DNA of 64,000 bases from Dictyobacter vulcani (GTDB taxonomy: Bacteria > Chloroflexota > Ktedonobacteria > Ktedonobacterales > Ktedonobacteraceae), in assembly GCF_008974265.1 (NCBI RefSeq), contig NZ_BKZW01000001.1, positions 620,001 through 684,000 of the forward strand, read 5' to 3'. Positions within the stretch are counted from its first letter, which is position 1; each line of letters begins with the position of its first letter. The translations under genes were made by a program, and so were the position numbers. The notes under the pieces were generated by a model. The model worked only from the letters and a program-made list of their open reading frames with translations. It did not search any database and was not told the origin of the DNA. This document shows, piece after piece, positions 52,598-64,000 of this stretch.

Positions 52598-53476
52598 ATG
52601 ACACAACAGTATCCTGCCGAAGAACAAGACATAGAGGCGTCCCGGCCGCATCCTGTCGTTTATACAATTCCGGGTATGGAACAGGCTGTAATTCAAGCCA
52701 ACCAGACATACAAGACAGTCGAGGACGTGCATCTTAAACTGGACGTCTATTATCCTGCCAATTATCAGAAACAGGCGCTTTTACCAGCAGTCATTCTGAT
52801 CCATGGCGATGGTCCAAAAGATTTTCTCAAAAACATTAAGGATGACGACCAATATACTTCCTGGGGTAAGTTAATCGCCGCCTCGGGTCTGATTGCAGTT
52901 GTGGCCAACCATCGCTCCACCGAGGTTTTAACCAATGTCGTGGGTGTCTCCAATGATGTCGATGATCTTATCACCTATATCCGCGAGCATCATAAAAGAC
53001 TCCACATCAACGCGAATAGACTGGGCATCTGGACATGCTCGGCTGGTACACCGTTTGCTTTGCGCGCCGCTTTCCATGAAACGCCTGCATTTATACGCGC
53101 TATTGTATGCTACTATAGCTTTGTCGAACTGAAGGCATACTACCAGGGTTTGTATGGCAAAGTAGATGCGACACTGGATACAACCATTCCCGAATTTACA
53201 GAAGAGGATTTCGACGAATTTTCTGGTAGAGATCTACTCTTACGTCGGACTCGTGATAGTGCACCTTTATTCATTGCACGCGCTGGCCTCGACTATCCCG
53301 AGTTGAATGCAGCGCTGGATCTTTTCATTGGTGAGGCCCTGGCTCAAAATGTTGCACTGACAATCATGAATCATCCATCAGGTCAGCATGCCTTTGATAT
53401 TATGGACGCGGATGCACGTACAGAAGAGATCATAGAGGCCACACTGGAGTTTTTGCAGACACATTTGTTACAATAG
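52598..53476 (+). CDS. Alpha/beta hydrolase (dienelactone hydrolase/esterase-like)
   Basis: A 292-residue cytoplasmic hydrolase. The oxyanion-region strand is LLPAVILIHGDGPKDF, the nucleophile elbow is LGIWTCSAGTPFALR (the Ser in C-S-A-G, about residue 148), and the late catalytic His is in NHPSGQHAFDIMD. Asp in the APLFIARAGLDYPEL region completes the triad. Substrate is unknown. A GAGGAGA ribosome site fixes the ATG at 52598; upstream in-frame sequence belongs to the IS end. Confidence 0.85.
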   Translation: MTQQYPAEEQDIEASRPHPVVYTIPGMEQAVIQANQTYKTVEDVHLKLDVYYPANYQKQALLPAVILIHGDGPKDFLKNIKDDDQYTSWGKLIAASGLIAVVANHRSTEVLTNVVGVSNDVDDLITYIREHHKRLHINANRLGIWTCSAGTPFALRAAFHETPAFIRAIVCYYSFVELKAYYQGLYGKVDATLDTTIPEFTEEDFDEFSGRDLLLRRTRDSAPLFIARAGLDYPELNAALDLFIGEALAQNVALTIMNHPSGQHAFDIMDADARTEEIIEATLEFLQTHLLQ

Positions 53477-53501
53477 CGTCAACGATACAATCTAAAGAAA
53501 C

Positions 53502-54473
53502 ATGAGGGCTCTATTTGTGGCAGGGGATAAACTTTCAGCTCAGGTCCAACGCTTTCGGCAATTCGTTGCCCGGCAAGGTTGGACTATTACCAATGAAAAA
53601 GAGATTGCATATGGCCATCAATTAACTATTACCGATGGTCAATCCAGCGTGCCGGTCGCTTTATATGCGACCGGCAAGACCCTGGTACAGGGAAAAGCTA
53701 GCACGCTGCAAACCGCGTTAAAAGTATGGGATCAACCTCCTCTACAGGCAGAAGTAACATCAAGCATATCCGAAAAGGTTCCGCCCACACCATCTAACCC
53801 AGCTACGATCAAAAAAGCGATCTTGCCACAGGCAACCGGACAGGCACGCATTGGCTCTGATGAATCGGGCAAAGGCGATTTTTATGGTCCTCTTGTGGTT
53901 GCCGCCGTCTATGTAGATCACACGAGTGAACAACAACTCCTGCAATTAGGAGTACGTGATAGCAAAAAATTGACTGACAAAAATATGCTGACCATCGCTG
54001 GAGAGATCCGCCGGCTGTGCCCTTACCATCTGTTATGTTATCTACCAGAAGCCTATAATCAGCGTTACCAGCAGGTATCCAACCTGAATCAACTTCTTGC
54101 CCTGGCCCATGCCGAAGTCATCGCCGTGGTAGCCAGGCAAACAACCTGTCAGCGAGCAATCGTTGATCAATTTGGTGATGAAGCGCTGGTACGCCGAGCC
54201 TTAGAAAAAACTGGCTGTGTGCTGCAACTTGAGCAGCGCTATCGGGCCGAAGAGGACACCGCCGTGGCAGCCGCTTCCATCATAGCACGCGCCGAATTCG
54301 TGCGACAGCTAGGACGGCTCTCTAAGGATGTGGGTGTCGATCTGCCCAAAGGAGCATCCAATCCAGAGATCATCAACCGGGGGCGCCTGATTGTTCAGAA
54401 CAAGGGTGAAGAAGAACTGCGCAAAGTAGCAAAACTCCACTTCAAAACGACAGCCATTATCCAGCAGCAATAA
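53502..54473 (+). CDS. rnhC: Ribonuclease HIII
   Basis: A 323-residue RNase HIII that removes RNA from RNA/DNA hybrids and primers. The N-terminal TBP-like substrate-binding domain (about 1-95) precedes the catalytic domain. The catalytic set is Asp/Glu in IGSDESGKGDFYGPLVVA, Asp in LGVRDSKKLTD, and Asp in AEEDTAVAAASIIARAEF; the GKGD rather than GRG sequence separates HIII from HII. It starts 25 bases after the hydrolase gene and may be cotranscribed. The DDE element is inserted just behind it. Confidence 0.95.
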   Translation: MRALFVAGDKLSAQVQRFRQFVARQGWTITNEKEIAYGHQLTITDGQSSVPVALYATGKTLVQGKASTLQTALKVWDQPPLQAEVTSSISEKVPPTPSNPATIKKAILPQATGQARIGSDESGKGDFYGPLVVAAVYVDHTSEQQLLQLGVRDSKKLTDKNMLTIAGEIRRLCPYHLLCYLPEAYNQRYQQVSNLNQLLALAHAEVIAVVARQTTCQRAIVDQFGDEALVRRALEKTGCVLQLEQRYRAEEDTAVAAASIIARAEFVRQLGRLSKDVGVDLPKGASNPEIINRGRLIVQNKGEEELRKVAKLHFKTTAIIQQQ

Positions 54474-54504
54474 GGTGGCGTTTCGTTGCCTGGCTACCTT
54501 TCTT

Positions 54505-56121
54505 AGGCATGGTTCAAGATGAGCGTGAAGCACTGTGACAATTGGCGAGAAAGTTGACATAAAGAATCCCTGAGAGATACGGTGAATATTATCAAAAAAA
54601 GCACCACTTTCAGGGAGGATACATGATCCATTGTAGCACGGTTGAGGCACGCGTCAATATGGTGAGTCAGATGATGACTGAGCCTACTCACGGCCTGGTG
54701 AGCGAGTTGAGCCGCACCCATCACGTCTCTCGTCAGACCTTGTATCGGTGGGCGCATATTGGACGGGACGCCTTGGAAGCAGCGTTTGGCAAGATGAGCC
54801 AGCCCCAGAAGCCATCTCAGTCGATTTCCAGCCTGGTGCTAACTCTGTTGCTGGAAACGCACGCGAGCTATCGAGGGATCCAGTCCATGCTCAAAGACGT
54901 GCATGGCATCCAGATCAGTTTGGGAACCATCGCCAGTCTGGTCAAAGAAGCGGGTCAACGCGCTCAGAGGTGGATGAGCCAGCAACGAGCGGACATGCCA
55001 CGTGCGCTGGCCTTAGATGAACAGTACAGTAGTCAGCGAGGCAAAGCCTATCTCAATGTGATTGATGTCCACAGTGGTCATGTGTGGGCCAGTATCCCAC
55101 CCGTCAAAGTGGATGGAGAAAGCTGGATCTTGCTCTGGTGGCAATTGCAGGAGCAAGGCATTCACGCGTCATGTACCGTCAGTGATGGCGGCATGGCCAT
55201 CCATGAGGCCTTGAAGCAGGTCCAAAGCTTGCCGAGCCACCAGCGTGATGTCTGGCATATCTTGCATCTGGCTGCTCAAGTTCAAGGACGACTGGAGCAC
55301 TGTGTCAAAAAAGCAGAAGATCGCTTGACGATCATCCAACGCCAAGCGCAGCGTGTGGCGGACGGCAAAAAAGTGATTGGACGCAGACCAAGCGCCGATG
55401 TGGATGGACACGTGCGCTACATTGCACAGGTCCGCAGCATTGCCGAAGGGGTGAGCTATCTCTCACAAGAACTCAAGCGTCTCCTGGAGATCGTCGTGCT
55501 CAGTGCTAACGCACACATGGGGATCCTCACCAGCCAGGATCGGATGGCCGAAATAGAAACGATTGTGTGTTTGCTGGAAGAGCTGGCAGTTCAGGCGCCA
55601 GAAAAGATGCAGACGCACCTGCGTTTGCTCACCAGACATTTGAGCTTGGCCTTGCCATCACTGTTGCTCTTCGCCCGAAGTCTGGATGAGAGACAACATC
55701 AAGCATGTGAGCAACTGGGTCCACACGCGATATCGCTGTTAGCATGGGCATGGCAGCGCCGCAAGATTCTTGGTCCGAGCACCCAGGAATTGCTCCAAAG
55801 TATTGAACCAGCCTGGCGAGCGGTGGCGGAGCCCTTGTTTCATGCCTGGGAGACCGCAGTACGAGCAAGTAGTGCAGTAGAAAACTGGCACAGCATTGTC
55901 CGCCCACATCTAGCGGTTCATCGCACGCTTTCAGCAGGGATGCTCGCCCTGCTAGCGGTGTGGCACAACCATCGCATTGCGCCACGAGGATTGCATGAAG
56001 GTCTCTCGCCATTACAACGAACTGATGCAAGCATACCCGCAATGAATTGGTTAACTGTTTTAGGGTATCCCGCCCAGGTTGCGTGAGTGTTCAAAGTGTC
56101 ACATTGATTTGAACCATGCCT
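54505..56121 (+). mobile_element. 1.6-kb DDE insertion sequence with 13-bp terminal inverted repeats
   Basis: Perfect 13-bp terminal repeats AGGCATGGTTCAA (54505-54517) and TTGAACCATGCCT (56109-56121) bracket one transposase gene. Subterminal TGTGACA (54534-54540) and TGTCACA (56096-56102) also form an inverted pair. Outside bases are TT on the left and TAGG on the right, with no clear target duplication. The element is intact and could be active. Confidence 0.85.
54623..56086 (+). CDS. DDE-type transposase
   Basis: A 487-residue transposase. The N-terminal helix-turn-helix is LSRTHHVSRQTLYRWAHIG (about 33-51). The catalytic core shows Asp in ALALDEQYSSQRGKAYLN followed by IDVHSGHVW, Asp in CTVSDGGMAIHEAL, and a probable Glu in ASSAVENWHSIVRP near residue 425, before a typical C-terminal LAVWHNHRIAPRG. 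A long helical insertion lies between the second Asp and the Glu. I cannot assign the IS family with certainty. AGGGAGG precedes the ATG, and TTGACA at 54554 may be part of its promoter. Confidence 0.85.
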   Translation: MIHCSTVEARVNMVSQMMTEPTHGLVSELSRTHHVSRQTLYRWAHIGRDALEAAFGKMSQPQKPSQSISSLVLTLLLETHASYRGIQSMLKDVHGIQISLGTIASLVKEAGQRAQRWMSQQRADMPRALALDEQYSSQRGKAYLNVIDVHSGHVWASIPPVKVDGESWILLWWQLQEQGIHASCTVSDGGMAIHEALKQVQSLPSHQRDVWHILHLAAQVQGRLEHCVKKAEDRLTIIQRQAQRVADGKKVIGRRPSADVDGHVRYIAQVRSIAEGVSYLSQELKRLLEIVVLSANAHMGILTSQDRMAEIETIVCLLEELAVQAPEKMQTHLRLLTRHLSLALPSLLLFARSLDERQHQACEQLGPHAISLLAWAWQRRKILGPSTQELLQSIEPAWRAVAEPLFHAWETAVRASSAVENWHSIVRPHLAVHRTLSAGMLALLAVWHNHRIAPRGLHEGLSPLQRTDASIPAMNWLTVLGYPAQVA

Positions 56122-56132
56122 TAGGTTATAAT
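56104..56132 (+). promoter_or_regulatory. Hybrid promoter at right end of the DDE element
   Basis: TTGATT (56104-56109) lies inside the element's right end and a perfect TATAAT (56127-56132) lies just outside it, with 17-base spacing. It reads toward the zinc-ribbon gene at 56168, about 30 bases after the predicted start of transcription. Confidence 0.6.
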
Positions 56133-56167
56133 GTTGGAAAATGTAGGCATATAAGGAGCAACATATA

Positions 56168-56920
56168 ATGATTTTCTGCGGTCAGTGTGGTCTACAGTTG
56201 GCCCCTGGAAGCACACGTTGTCCTCGCTGCGGTGCCACCATTGAAGAGACAGGTGCCAGTACCAGTACAGGAGGAGATTTTCACGCTGATGACGCGACCG
56301 TTGCTACACCGTCGCTTCTAAATCGTAATCCACCAACGTCGCAAACACCAGCAGGTCAAAAACCACTCATTTTACGGCCAGGTACAAGCGGAGCGCAGAC
56401 GAACATCAATGACTATGGTACAAATGCTCCCCTTGACTATGAAGCCACCAGTATGATGGAACAAGCTAATCCAAATACGGCACAGCAAATGGGTAGCTCG
56501 TATCCAGGTTATCCCCCACAAAGTGGTGGCAATTATCCAACTCAGAGTGGTGGCAATTATCCCCCACAAAATATGTATCCCGGCACTGGCACTACCCATG
56601 GTGGCGGATCATATGGGACAGGCATGTCCTATCCCAATCTGCCTCCACAACAAATGGATATGGGTTATTCACAGCCACAGGCGCAAAATCAGTATCACCA
56701 ACAGCAAGCAGAGCAAGCAGCCAGAGCAGCTCGCGGACGTACCACTGGACTCATTCTCGTTCTCTGCGGCCTTATCTTCATTTTAACAGCGGTAGTCCTG
56801 TTTGCACTTCAAAGTGGACTCTTTGGAGGCCATAAAGCCTTGATACCAGAAAATACGCACCCTCTCACTACAGTTTGGATGCTGCATACACTTATCACTG
56901 GTCACCTCTTCATCCGTTAG
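56168..56920 (+). CDS. Zinc-ribbon membrane protein
   Basis: A 250-residue protein. The N-terminal zinc ribbon is FCGQCGLQ followed by TRCPRCGATIE (four Cys, residues about 4-23). A long disordered Gly/Pro/Gln/Tyr-rich region follows, with three short QSGGNYP/QNMYP-like repeats near 120-140, then one transmembrane helix (LILVLCGLIFILTAVVLFAL, about 195-214) and a 35-residue outer end. The domain order suggests a membrane sensor or scaffold, function unknown. The outer part is short and may be truncated. A terminator follows. Confidence 0.75.
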   Translation: MIFCGQCGLQLAPGSTRCPRCGATIEETGASTSTGGDFHADDATVATPSLLNRNPPTSQTPAGQKPLILRPGTSGAQTNINDYGTNAPLDYEATSMMEQANPNTAQQMGSSYPGYPPQSGGNYPTQSGGNYPPQNMYPGTGTTHGGGSYGTGMSYPNLPPQQMDMGYSQPQAQNQYHQQQAEQAARAARGRTTGLILVLCGLIFILTAVVLFALQSGLFGGHKALIPENTHPLTTVWMLHTLITGHLFIR

Positions 56921-56933
56921 CCCGTTTATAATA

Positions 56934-56986
56934 AAAGGACCTGGAACGAGTAATTTAAATAATATGCGACTCGTTCCAGGTCCTTT
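56934..56986 (+). terminator. Terminator of zinc-ribbon gene
   Basis: Perfect 18-base arms (56934-56951 and 56969-56986, starting AAAGGACCTGG) around a 17-base AT-rich loop, ending CCTTT. Confidence 0.8.
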
Positions 56987-59886
<2,900 letters not shown>

Positions 59887-59939
59887 TGGAGAAGATGTTG
59901 TTTTCCCAACTTTGAAGCTAAATAAAAGATGAAAGCCAG

Positions 59940-59966
59940 GAAAGCGGCCCAATCAGGGTCGCTTTC
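59940..59966 (+). terminator. Hairpin after rph
   Basis: Eleven-base arms GAAAGCGGCCC (59940-59950) and GGGTCGCTTTC (59956-59966) with one G-T pair and a 5-base loop, about 55 bases beyond the stop. No T-run follows. Confidence 0.6.
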
Positions 59967-60120
59967 TCAGACGAAAAACACCGATAGGCCTGCACACAAT
60001 CTATTTTCCAGCATGGGCTATGCCAGCAATCTATCATAGATATCCTTTAACGTATCATTAGTACCCACCCCGTAGAATAAAAAAGGGATGGAGTGATAAG
60101 AGAAAGGATAGGCATGATAT

Positions 60121-61284
60121 ATGGCAAAGGCACCACAAGAGCCACAAGCAGAGCTTCAGGAATCGCCGTCTCTACTCACTCACCATAAAAAACCACGGCC
60201 GCATGCCTTAATCATCGTTCTGTCTGTTCTGGCCCTGCTGGCCTTAGCCCACTTTATCGCGGTAAACCATACAACCTCCCGACAACCTGCGTCTCTGCAC
60301 AACTGTTCTGCCTTGCTGCGTGCAACAGACTATACACAACTCGTGGCAATCCAGGCCAGAACACAGCGCATGTCAGCGGTCCAGTTTATCGATGATGTAA
60401 CAGCCGGCCAGCCAGCAGCCTTAATCCAGGTAGGAGACCTGAGTGCACAACAAAAATTGGATGTCTATATCTATGGTTGTCCACAATCGCAGGATAAAAC
60501 AAATCCAACCTTGCTTTTCAAACAACAAGCTTTAATCAAAGGTTCAATAGATATCACACAGGCTCATACACTAAGCGTCGGCCAGATTGATACGACACTG
60601 GCAGCCGATAGCGATACATTGTTGCTACCCTTGCAGCAAAACGTTTTTCAAGAATATGCCTGGCAAAATGGCTCGTTTCATCAGGTTGCCTTCCCAGGAC
60701 TCTATCCGGTTACCAGTCGCAGTGAGGCTGAAGCCCTGCAGGATGAAGCCAATAATGGACAGGTACTACCCTGGACTGACCCACTGACAACGGCTGAACA
60801 AATGGCGCAAGATCTTTTTCATTGGTCTAACATCAGCATTCACGGAACCCTCAAAGATACCACCGCAACGCAAGCCCATGTGTTACTAGAGAAAAAGGAT
60901 GCACATCTGACGGTAGCAGTGACACTTGAGCGCCTCGTGCAACATAATCCTAAAGGTCTCTGGTGGGTCACAAACGCTCAATCCTCTGGTATTTCGCTCG
61001 ACCAGACACAATTTAACACGCCAGTCTCCTCACCGCTATTGTTGCAAGGTACGATTATTCCAACGACAGAAAAGGTTACCGCCACGCTCTTTAATCATAC
61101 CCTGACCGCGATCCCCCTGCAGTCTTCCTCTACACTCCAGACTGATACCAGCGGCCATCTTACTGGCACGTTATCCTACAGCAACCTCTTTCCTGATCAA
61201 GCAGGCCTGTTACTGATCACTGAATATCCTATCTCATCCAAAGAAGACGGCCGCCTGCTCTTAACAAATATCTTCCTTACGTGA
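60121..61284 (+). CDS. Membrane-anchored extracytoplasmic protein of unknown function
   Basis: A 387-residue protein: basic, Gln/Pro-rich N-terminus (about 1-29), one signal-anchor helix (ALIIVLSVLALLALAHFIAV, about 29-48), and an extracytoplasmic part of about 340 residues. Two Cys (HNCSAL and YGCPQS) could form a disulfide. The C-terminal part (about 300-387) reads like a beta-rich module (TLFNHTLTAIPLQSSSTLQTD). I recognise no family. AAAGGA lies about 13 bases before the ATG. It stands alone between rph and prfB. Confidence 0.7.
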   Translation: MAKAPQEPQAELQESPSLLTHHKKPRPHALIIVLSVLALLALAHFIAVNHTTSRQPASLHNCSALLRATDYTQLVAIQARTQRMSAVQFIDDVTAGQPAALIQVGDLSAQQKLDVYIYGCPQSQDKTNPTLLFKQQALIKGSIDITQAHTLSVGQIDTTLAADSDTLLLPLQQNVFQEYAWQNGSFHQVAFPGLYPVTSRSEAEALQDEANNGQVLPWTDPLTTAEQMAQDLFHWSNISIHGTLKDTTATQAHVLLEKKDAHLTVAVTLERLVQHNPKGLWWVTNAQSSGISLDQTQFNTPVSSPLLLQGTIIPTTEKVTATLFNHTLTAIPLQSSSTLQTDTSGHLTGTLSYSNLFPDQAGLLLITEYPISSKEDGRLLLTNIFLT

Positions 61285-61370
61285 TGACTTCTGTCTGGTT
61301 ACAGGTGACTTTAGCAAGCAGCTCAAAAACCGATATACAACGCACTAGAAATCATGCTAAAATATTCAGT

Positions 61371-62484
61371 ATGAGTGAATTGACAAATCGAATCGAGCGC
61401 CTTCAGGGACGCGTCGAGAAAACTATGGTGCGTCTTTGACCTGGCGACTAAAGCCGAACAAATAAAGACATTAGAAGCTGAAAGTATGGATCCCGACTTC
61501 TGGTCGGATAATCGTAAAGCGCAGACGGTCATGCAACAACTCAATGCGTTGCGTGAAGAGGTCACGACCTGGGAAAGTATTGCGACACAACTTCAAGACC
61601 TGCTCGGATTAGCTCAATTGCTGGAAGAGGAGCCAGATGAAGATATGCAGGCTGAGGTGACTCAATCCATTCTCCCTATAGAGGGTCAGATCGAAAAACT
61701 CCAGTTTGCCTTGATGCTAAGTGGTGAACATGATGAGCGCGATGCGATTGTAAGTATCCATGCGGGAAGCGGCGGCGTTGATGCCCAGGACTGGGCTGAG
61801 ATACTGCTGCGCATGTATCTACGCTGGGCTGAACATCATCACTTCAAAACTGAAATCTATGATTATAGCGAAGGTGAAGAAGCTGGCTTGAAAAGTACAA
61901 CGGTCGAGATCACGGGACGCTATGCTTATGGCTATCTGCGTTCAGAAGCAGGCACCCACCGCTTGATCCGCCTTTCGCCATTTGATGCAGCCCACCGTCG
62001 TCATACGTCCTTCGCAAAAGTCGAGGTCCTTCCGGATGTTGAGAATGCGATTGAGATTAACATTCGACCGGAAGACATTGAGGTGGATACGTACCGCTCG
62101 ACCGGAGCTGGAGGTCAGCACGTCAACAAAACCGACTCAGCGGTCCGGATGCGTCACTTACCCAGCGGTATTGTGGTCACATGCCAGAATGAACGCTCAC
62201 AAATCCAGAATCGTGAGGTGGCCATGAAATTACTCCGGGCCAAGCTCTTTGAGTTGGAGCAAAGGAAACACGAGGAAGAGACAGCTCGCCTGAAAGGTGA
62301 ACACGTCCAGGCCGACTTCGGTACTCAGATTCGTTCGGTCACGGTCCATCCCTATAGTATTGTCAAAGATCATCGGACAAACTTTGAAATGGGCAACACT
62401 GAAGGATACCTCGCCGGCGATGTCGACCCGTTTATTCATGCTTACTTACAGGATAAAGCGGGTGGAGTCACAGCCCTCGAATAA
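61371..62484 (+). CDS. prfB: Peptide chain release factor 2, with programmed +1 frameshift
   Basis: RF2 recognises UGA and UAA. The first 22 codons (MSELTNRIERLQGRVEKTMVRL) end at an in-frame TGA (61437-61439). Skipping one base at CTT-T-GAC leads into DLATKAEQIKTLEAESMDPDFW and the rest of RF2, 370 residues in all. The SPF anticodon-like tripeptide is in LIRLSPFDAAHRRHTSF, and the catalytic GGQ is in STGAGGQHVNKTDSAVR. The signal CTTTGAC is identical to that of E. coli prfB. A TGCTAAAAT extended -10 lies 7 bases before the ATG and no ribosome site is visible, so the mRNA may be leaderless. Confidence 0.96.
61425..61440 (+). promoter_or_regulatory. prfB recoding site
   Basis: The heptamer CTTTGAC (61434-61440) is the slippery Leu codon followed by the UGA stop and C. 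Three bases upstream, ATGGTG (61425-61430) stands where E. coli has the AGGGGG anti-SD-pairing stimulator; its GGTG could pair weakly with 16S rRNA. This makes RF2 synthesis depend on RF2 level. Confidence 0.9.
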
Positions 62485-62513
62485 ACTCAGCGGACGACAA
62501 GCTACTCTCAAAT

Positions 62514-62548
62514 AAAGAGCCTTATCCAATAAATGAATAAGGCTCTTT
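62514..62548. terminator. Bidirectional terminator between prfB and sigma factor gene
   Basis: Perfect 12-base arms AAAGAGCCTTAT (62514-62525) and ATAAGGCTCTTT (62537-62548) with A/T ends and an 11-base loop. It overlaps the last codons and stop of the sigma factor gene. Confidence 0.9.
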
Positions 62549-63559
62549 TCGTTCCATATATTCTGGTATGCGTACTCCATCAAAAAGTTCTGGATAGCGC
62601 ATTTTACGCAAGGCTTTGACTTCAATCTGTCGAATACGTTCTCGTGTCAGGTGAAAAACAGTACTGACTTCCTCTAAGGAAAAGGTATGTCCATCCTTTA
62701 AACCATAACGCATCTCAATGATCATACGTTCTCGTGGATTGAGTATAGCCAGTGCCTGCTCAACCTGGTCGCGCAACAGTTGATAGGCGACAGGATCAAC
62801 CACCCCTTCTGGCCTGGGATCCTCAATGGTATCGGCCAGATGATATTCTTCGTCATCAGCCACAGGAGCATCTAAAGAAACAGGCTGCTCTGCTATATTG
62901 AGAAGTTCTACAACCCGTTCCAGGGGCACTCCCACCTCAGCCGAATTCTCCGGCAATGGCTCAATTCCCTCATCCTGATACATGCGACGCGCCACACGCT
63001 TAATTTTATAAATAAGTTCAACAACATGCACTGGAATATGAATGCTGCGAGAATGCTCGGCGATGGCCCGACTGATCGCCTGGCGTATCCACCAGGTTGC
63101 ATAGGTGCTAAAACGAAAACCACGCTGGTAGTCAAACTTTTGCGTAGCACGCATCAAGCCAATATTTCCTTCTTGAATCAGATCAAGCAGCGGTAAACCT
63201 TGATTAACATAGCGCTTGGCAATACTCACCACCAGGCGTAAATTCGCTTCGATGAGTTGTTGACGGGCCCCCGCATCTCCCAGCCCTACACGCTCCGCCA
63301 GCATGATCTCTTGTTCTGAGGAGAGTAGTGGATAGTGACCAATTTCTTTTAAATATTGCTTGACTGCATCATCAACGAGTACAGGCGGCTCTTCATGATC
63401 CTCCTCCACAGAAAAATCTTCGTCATAGGCAGGCTCAAAATCTTCTTTTTCAGCATCCGTAATAGTATCCTCTGTGGCCTTTACTTTGCTCCGTTTTTGA
63501 TCCAGCGCTACTGAAGTAACCTCAACACGACCAGCCGATCTGGCAGTTTTTGACGCCAT
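62522..63559 (-). CDS. RNA polymerase sigma-70 factor, group 1/2 (SigA/RpoD-like)
   Basis: A 345-residue sigma factor. An acidic N-terminal stretch of about 80 residues lacks the full region 1.1. Region 1.2 is [18 protein letters not shown]; region 2 has [36 protein letters not shown] and the -10-recognising [15 protein letters not shown]; region 3 is [21 protein letters not shown]; region 4 has [29 protein letters not shown] with the -35 helix-turn-helix. It would read the TTGACA/TATAAT promoters seen in this window. Whether it is the primary or a group 2 factor cannot be settled from one gene. AAGGAGG precedes the ATG. Confidence 0.93.
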   Translation of the reverse strand: MASKTARSAGRVEVTSVALDQKRSKVKATEDTITDAEKEDFEPAYDEDFSVEEDHEEPPVLVDDAVKQYLKEIGHYPLLSSEQEIMLAERVGLGDAGARQQLIEANLRLVVSIAKRYVNQGLPLLDLIQEGNIGLMRATQKFDYQRGFRFSTYATWWIRQAISRAIAEHSRSIHIPVHVVELIYKIKRVARRMYQDEGIEPLPENSAEVGVPLERVVELLNIAEQPVSLDAPVADDEEYHLADTIEDPRPEGVVDPVAYQLLRDQVEQALAILNPRERMIIEMRYGLKDGHTFSLEEVSTVFHLTRERIRQIEVKALRKMRYPELFDGVRIPEYMERKEPYSFIG

Positions 63560-64000
63560 ATCCAGCCTCCTTCTTCACACCCAACTCCTGAATAAAAGCT
63601 GCACATCCTCACGGATATTCGAAGAACATATTCCCACTTCTTCTTTTTGCAATAATCGTGCCAAAGCAAATGAACAGCAATCACTAGAGGCGATTTTCCT
63701 GGCAGAGTAGCCAGAAAAACAGCTCAACAAATGGAAAAAAGCCAGCTCAGGTCTCTTGTTTATCTATGCAAACAAGAATGAAAGCAGGCAAGCTGTACAG
63801 TAGAAAAATGAATATATTTCCAGAATTGTGTAATTTTACACAACTCTCATAGCAGCTATATTTTTATAGATGTGAATGCTTGACTTGAGTTGTATCACCT
63901 GTTATGCTGAAGGTAAGAAGCAAAGAACTCTGCTTCCTATCACTTCTGCTGGCAGCAGAAAGATGAAGAATACCCCTTTTTTACTTAGAAAAAATGAACA
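63560..64000. other. Upstream region of sigma factor gene; regulatory signals, no gene seen
   Basis: About 440 bp without a supported coding frame. It holds a perfect palindrome TTGTGTAA-TT-TTACACAA (63826-63843), a plus-strand promoter (63880-63908) and two small hairpins (around 63919-63938 and 63946-63962). The last suggests a structured leader of a gene beyond the window edge. Confidence 0.5.
63880..63908 (+). promoter_or_regulatory. Plus-strand promoter reading out of the window
   Basis: TTGACT (63880-63885), 17-base spacer, TATGCT (63903-63908), transcription expected near 63915. The following bases contain AGAAGCA..TGCTTCCT and TTCTGCTGGCAGCAGAA hairpins, then a T-run (CCCCTTTTTT, 63976-63981). 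Confidence 0.6.

Noticed and set aside
61300-61440. prfB disrupted by a nonsense mutation
   Set aside because: The stop is the known UGA recoding site (CTTTGAC), and the +1 frame continues seamlessly into RF2, so the gene is functional.

Overview
The window is a contiguous piece of a bacterial chromosome of roughly even base composition. Its genes sit in short operons on both strands and are separated by sigma-70 type promoters and rho-independent hairpins. Several traits suggest a soil Chloroflexota bacterium, most likely of the Ktedonobacteria type: B12-dependent ribonucleotide reductase as the RNR present, RNase HIII, an SRP RNA-dnaX-ybaB-recR cluster, a DEDDh/GIY-YIG fusion, a DUF4032 kinase-like protein, and S41 and CorA variants. 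This assignment is an inference; no rRNA gene is present.

Layout. 1-4.8 kb: a partial membrane protein, a small membrane peptide, a cytochrome P450, an SDR dehydrogenase and a DUF4032 protein. 4.9-9.9 kb (minus strand): recA with its own promoter, then the recombination/replication cluster SRP RNA-dnaX-ybaB-recR. 9.8-15.7 kb: mtnP, tyrS, hsp20, a YyaL-like protein, and infC, which begins with an AUU codon. 15.9-22.1 kb: an S41 protease, then the minus-strand run glmU-CNNM/CorC-HMG-CoA lyase-AAC(3). 22.3-29 kb: a leucine-catabolic operon (methylcrotonyl-CoA carboxylase beta, a CorA-type transporter, methylglutaconyl-CoA hydratase, methylcrotonyl-CoA carboxylase alpha, hydroxyisobutyrate dehydrogenase). 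With the HMG-CoA lyase at 18-19 kb it covers the lower leucine pathway. 29-33 kb: M50 protease, Nramp-like transporter, CinA. 33.2-36.9 kb: nrdJ, interrupted by a 363-residue homing-endonuclease intein exactly at the catalytic cysteine and preceded by a promoter with paired NrdR-like boxes. 37-48.4 kb: ThuA, DsbA-like protein, aminotransferase, cysteine desulfurase, larE, a 67-bp tandem repeat array, mocA-like gene, TPR protein, PAP2 phosphatase, AI-2E transporter, tmk and dcd. 48.5-57 kb is the accessory part: an exonuclease/GIY-YIG fusion, a MITE-like element, an IS200/IS605-type element with a crippled tnpA and intact tnpB, an alpha/beta hydrolase, rnhC, a 1.6-kb DDE insertion sequence, and a zinc-ribbon membrane protein. 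57-64 kb: a rifampicin phosphotransferase, a membrane-anchored unknown, prfB with its +1 programmed frameshift, and a group 1/2 sigma-70 factor.

Five genes (glmU, MCC beta, methylglutaconyl-CoA hydratase, MCC alpha, larE) are each split by one small indel, four of them in a G/C run, while family length is restored exactly by correcting one base. Because glmU is normally essential, sequencing or assembly error is the simplest explanation, although three lesions fall in one catabolic operon. The most informative features are the translational specialities (AUU start of infC, prfB frameshift), the intein at the radical cysteine of nrdJ with its NrdR boxes, the tandem repeat array, and the mobile elements, including a likely hybrid promoter at the right end of the DDE element.
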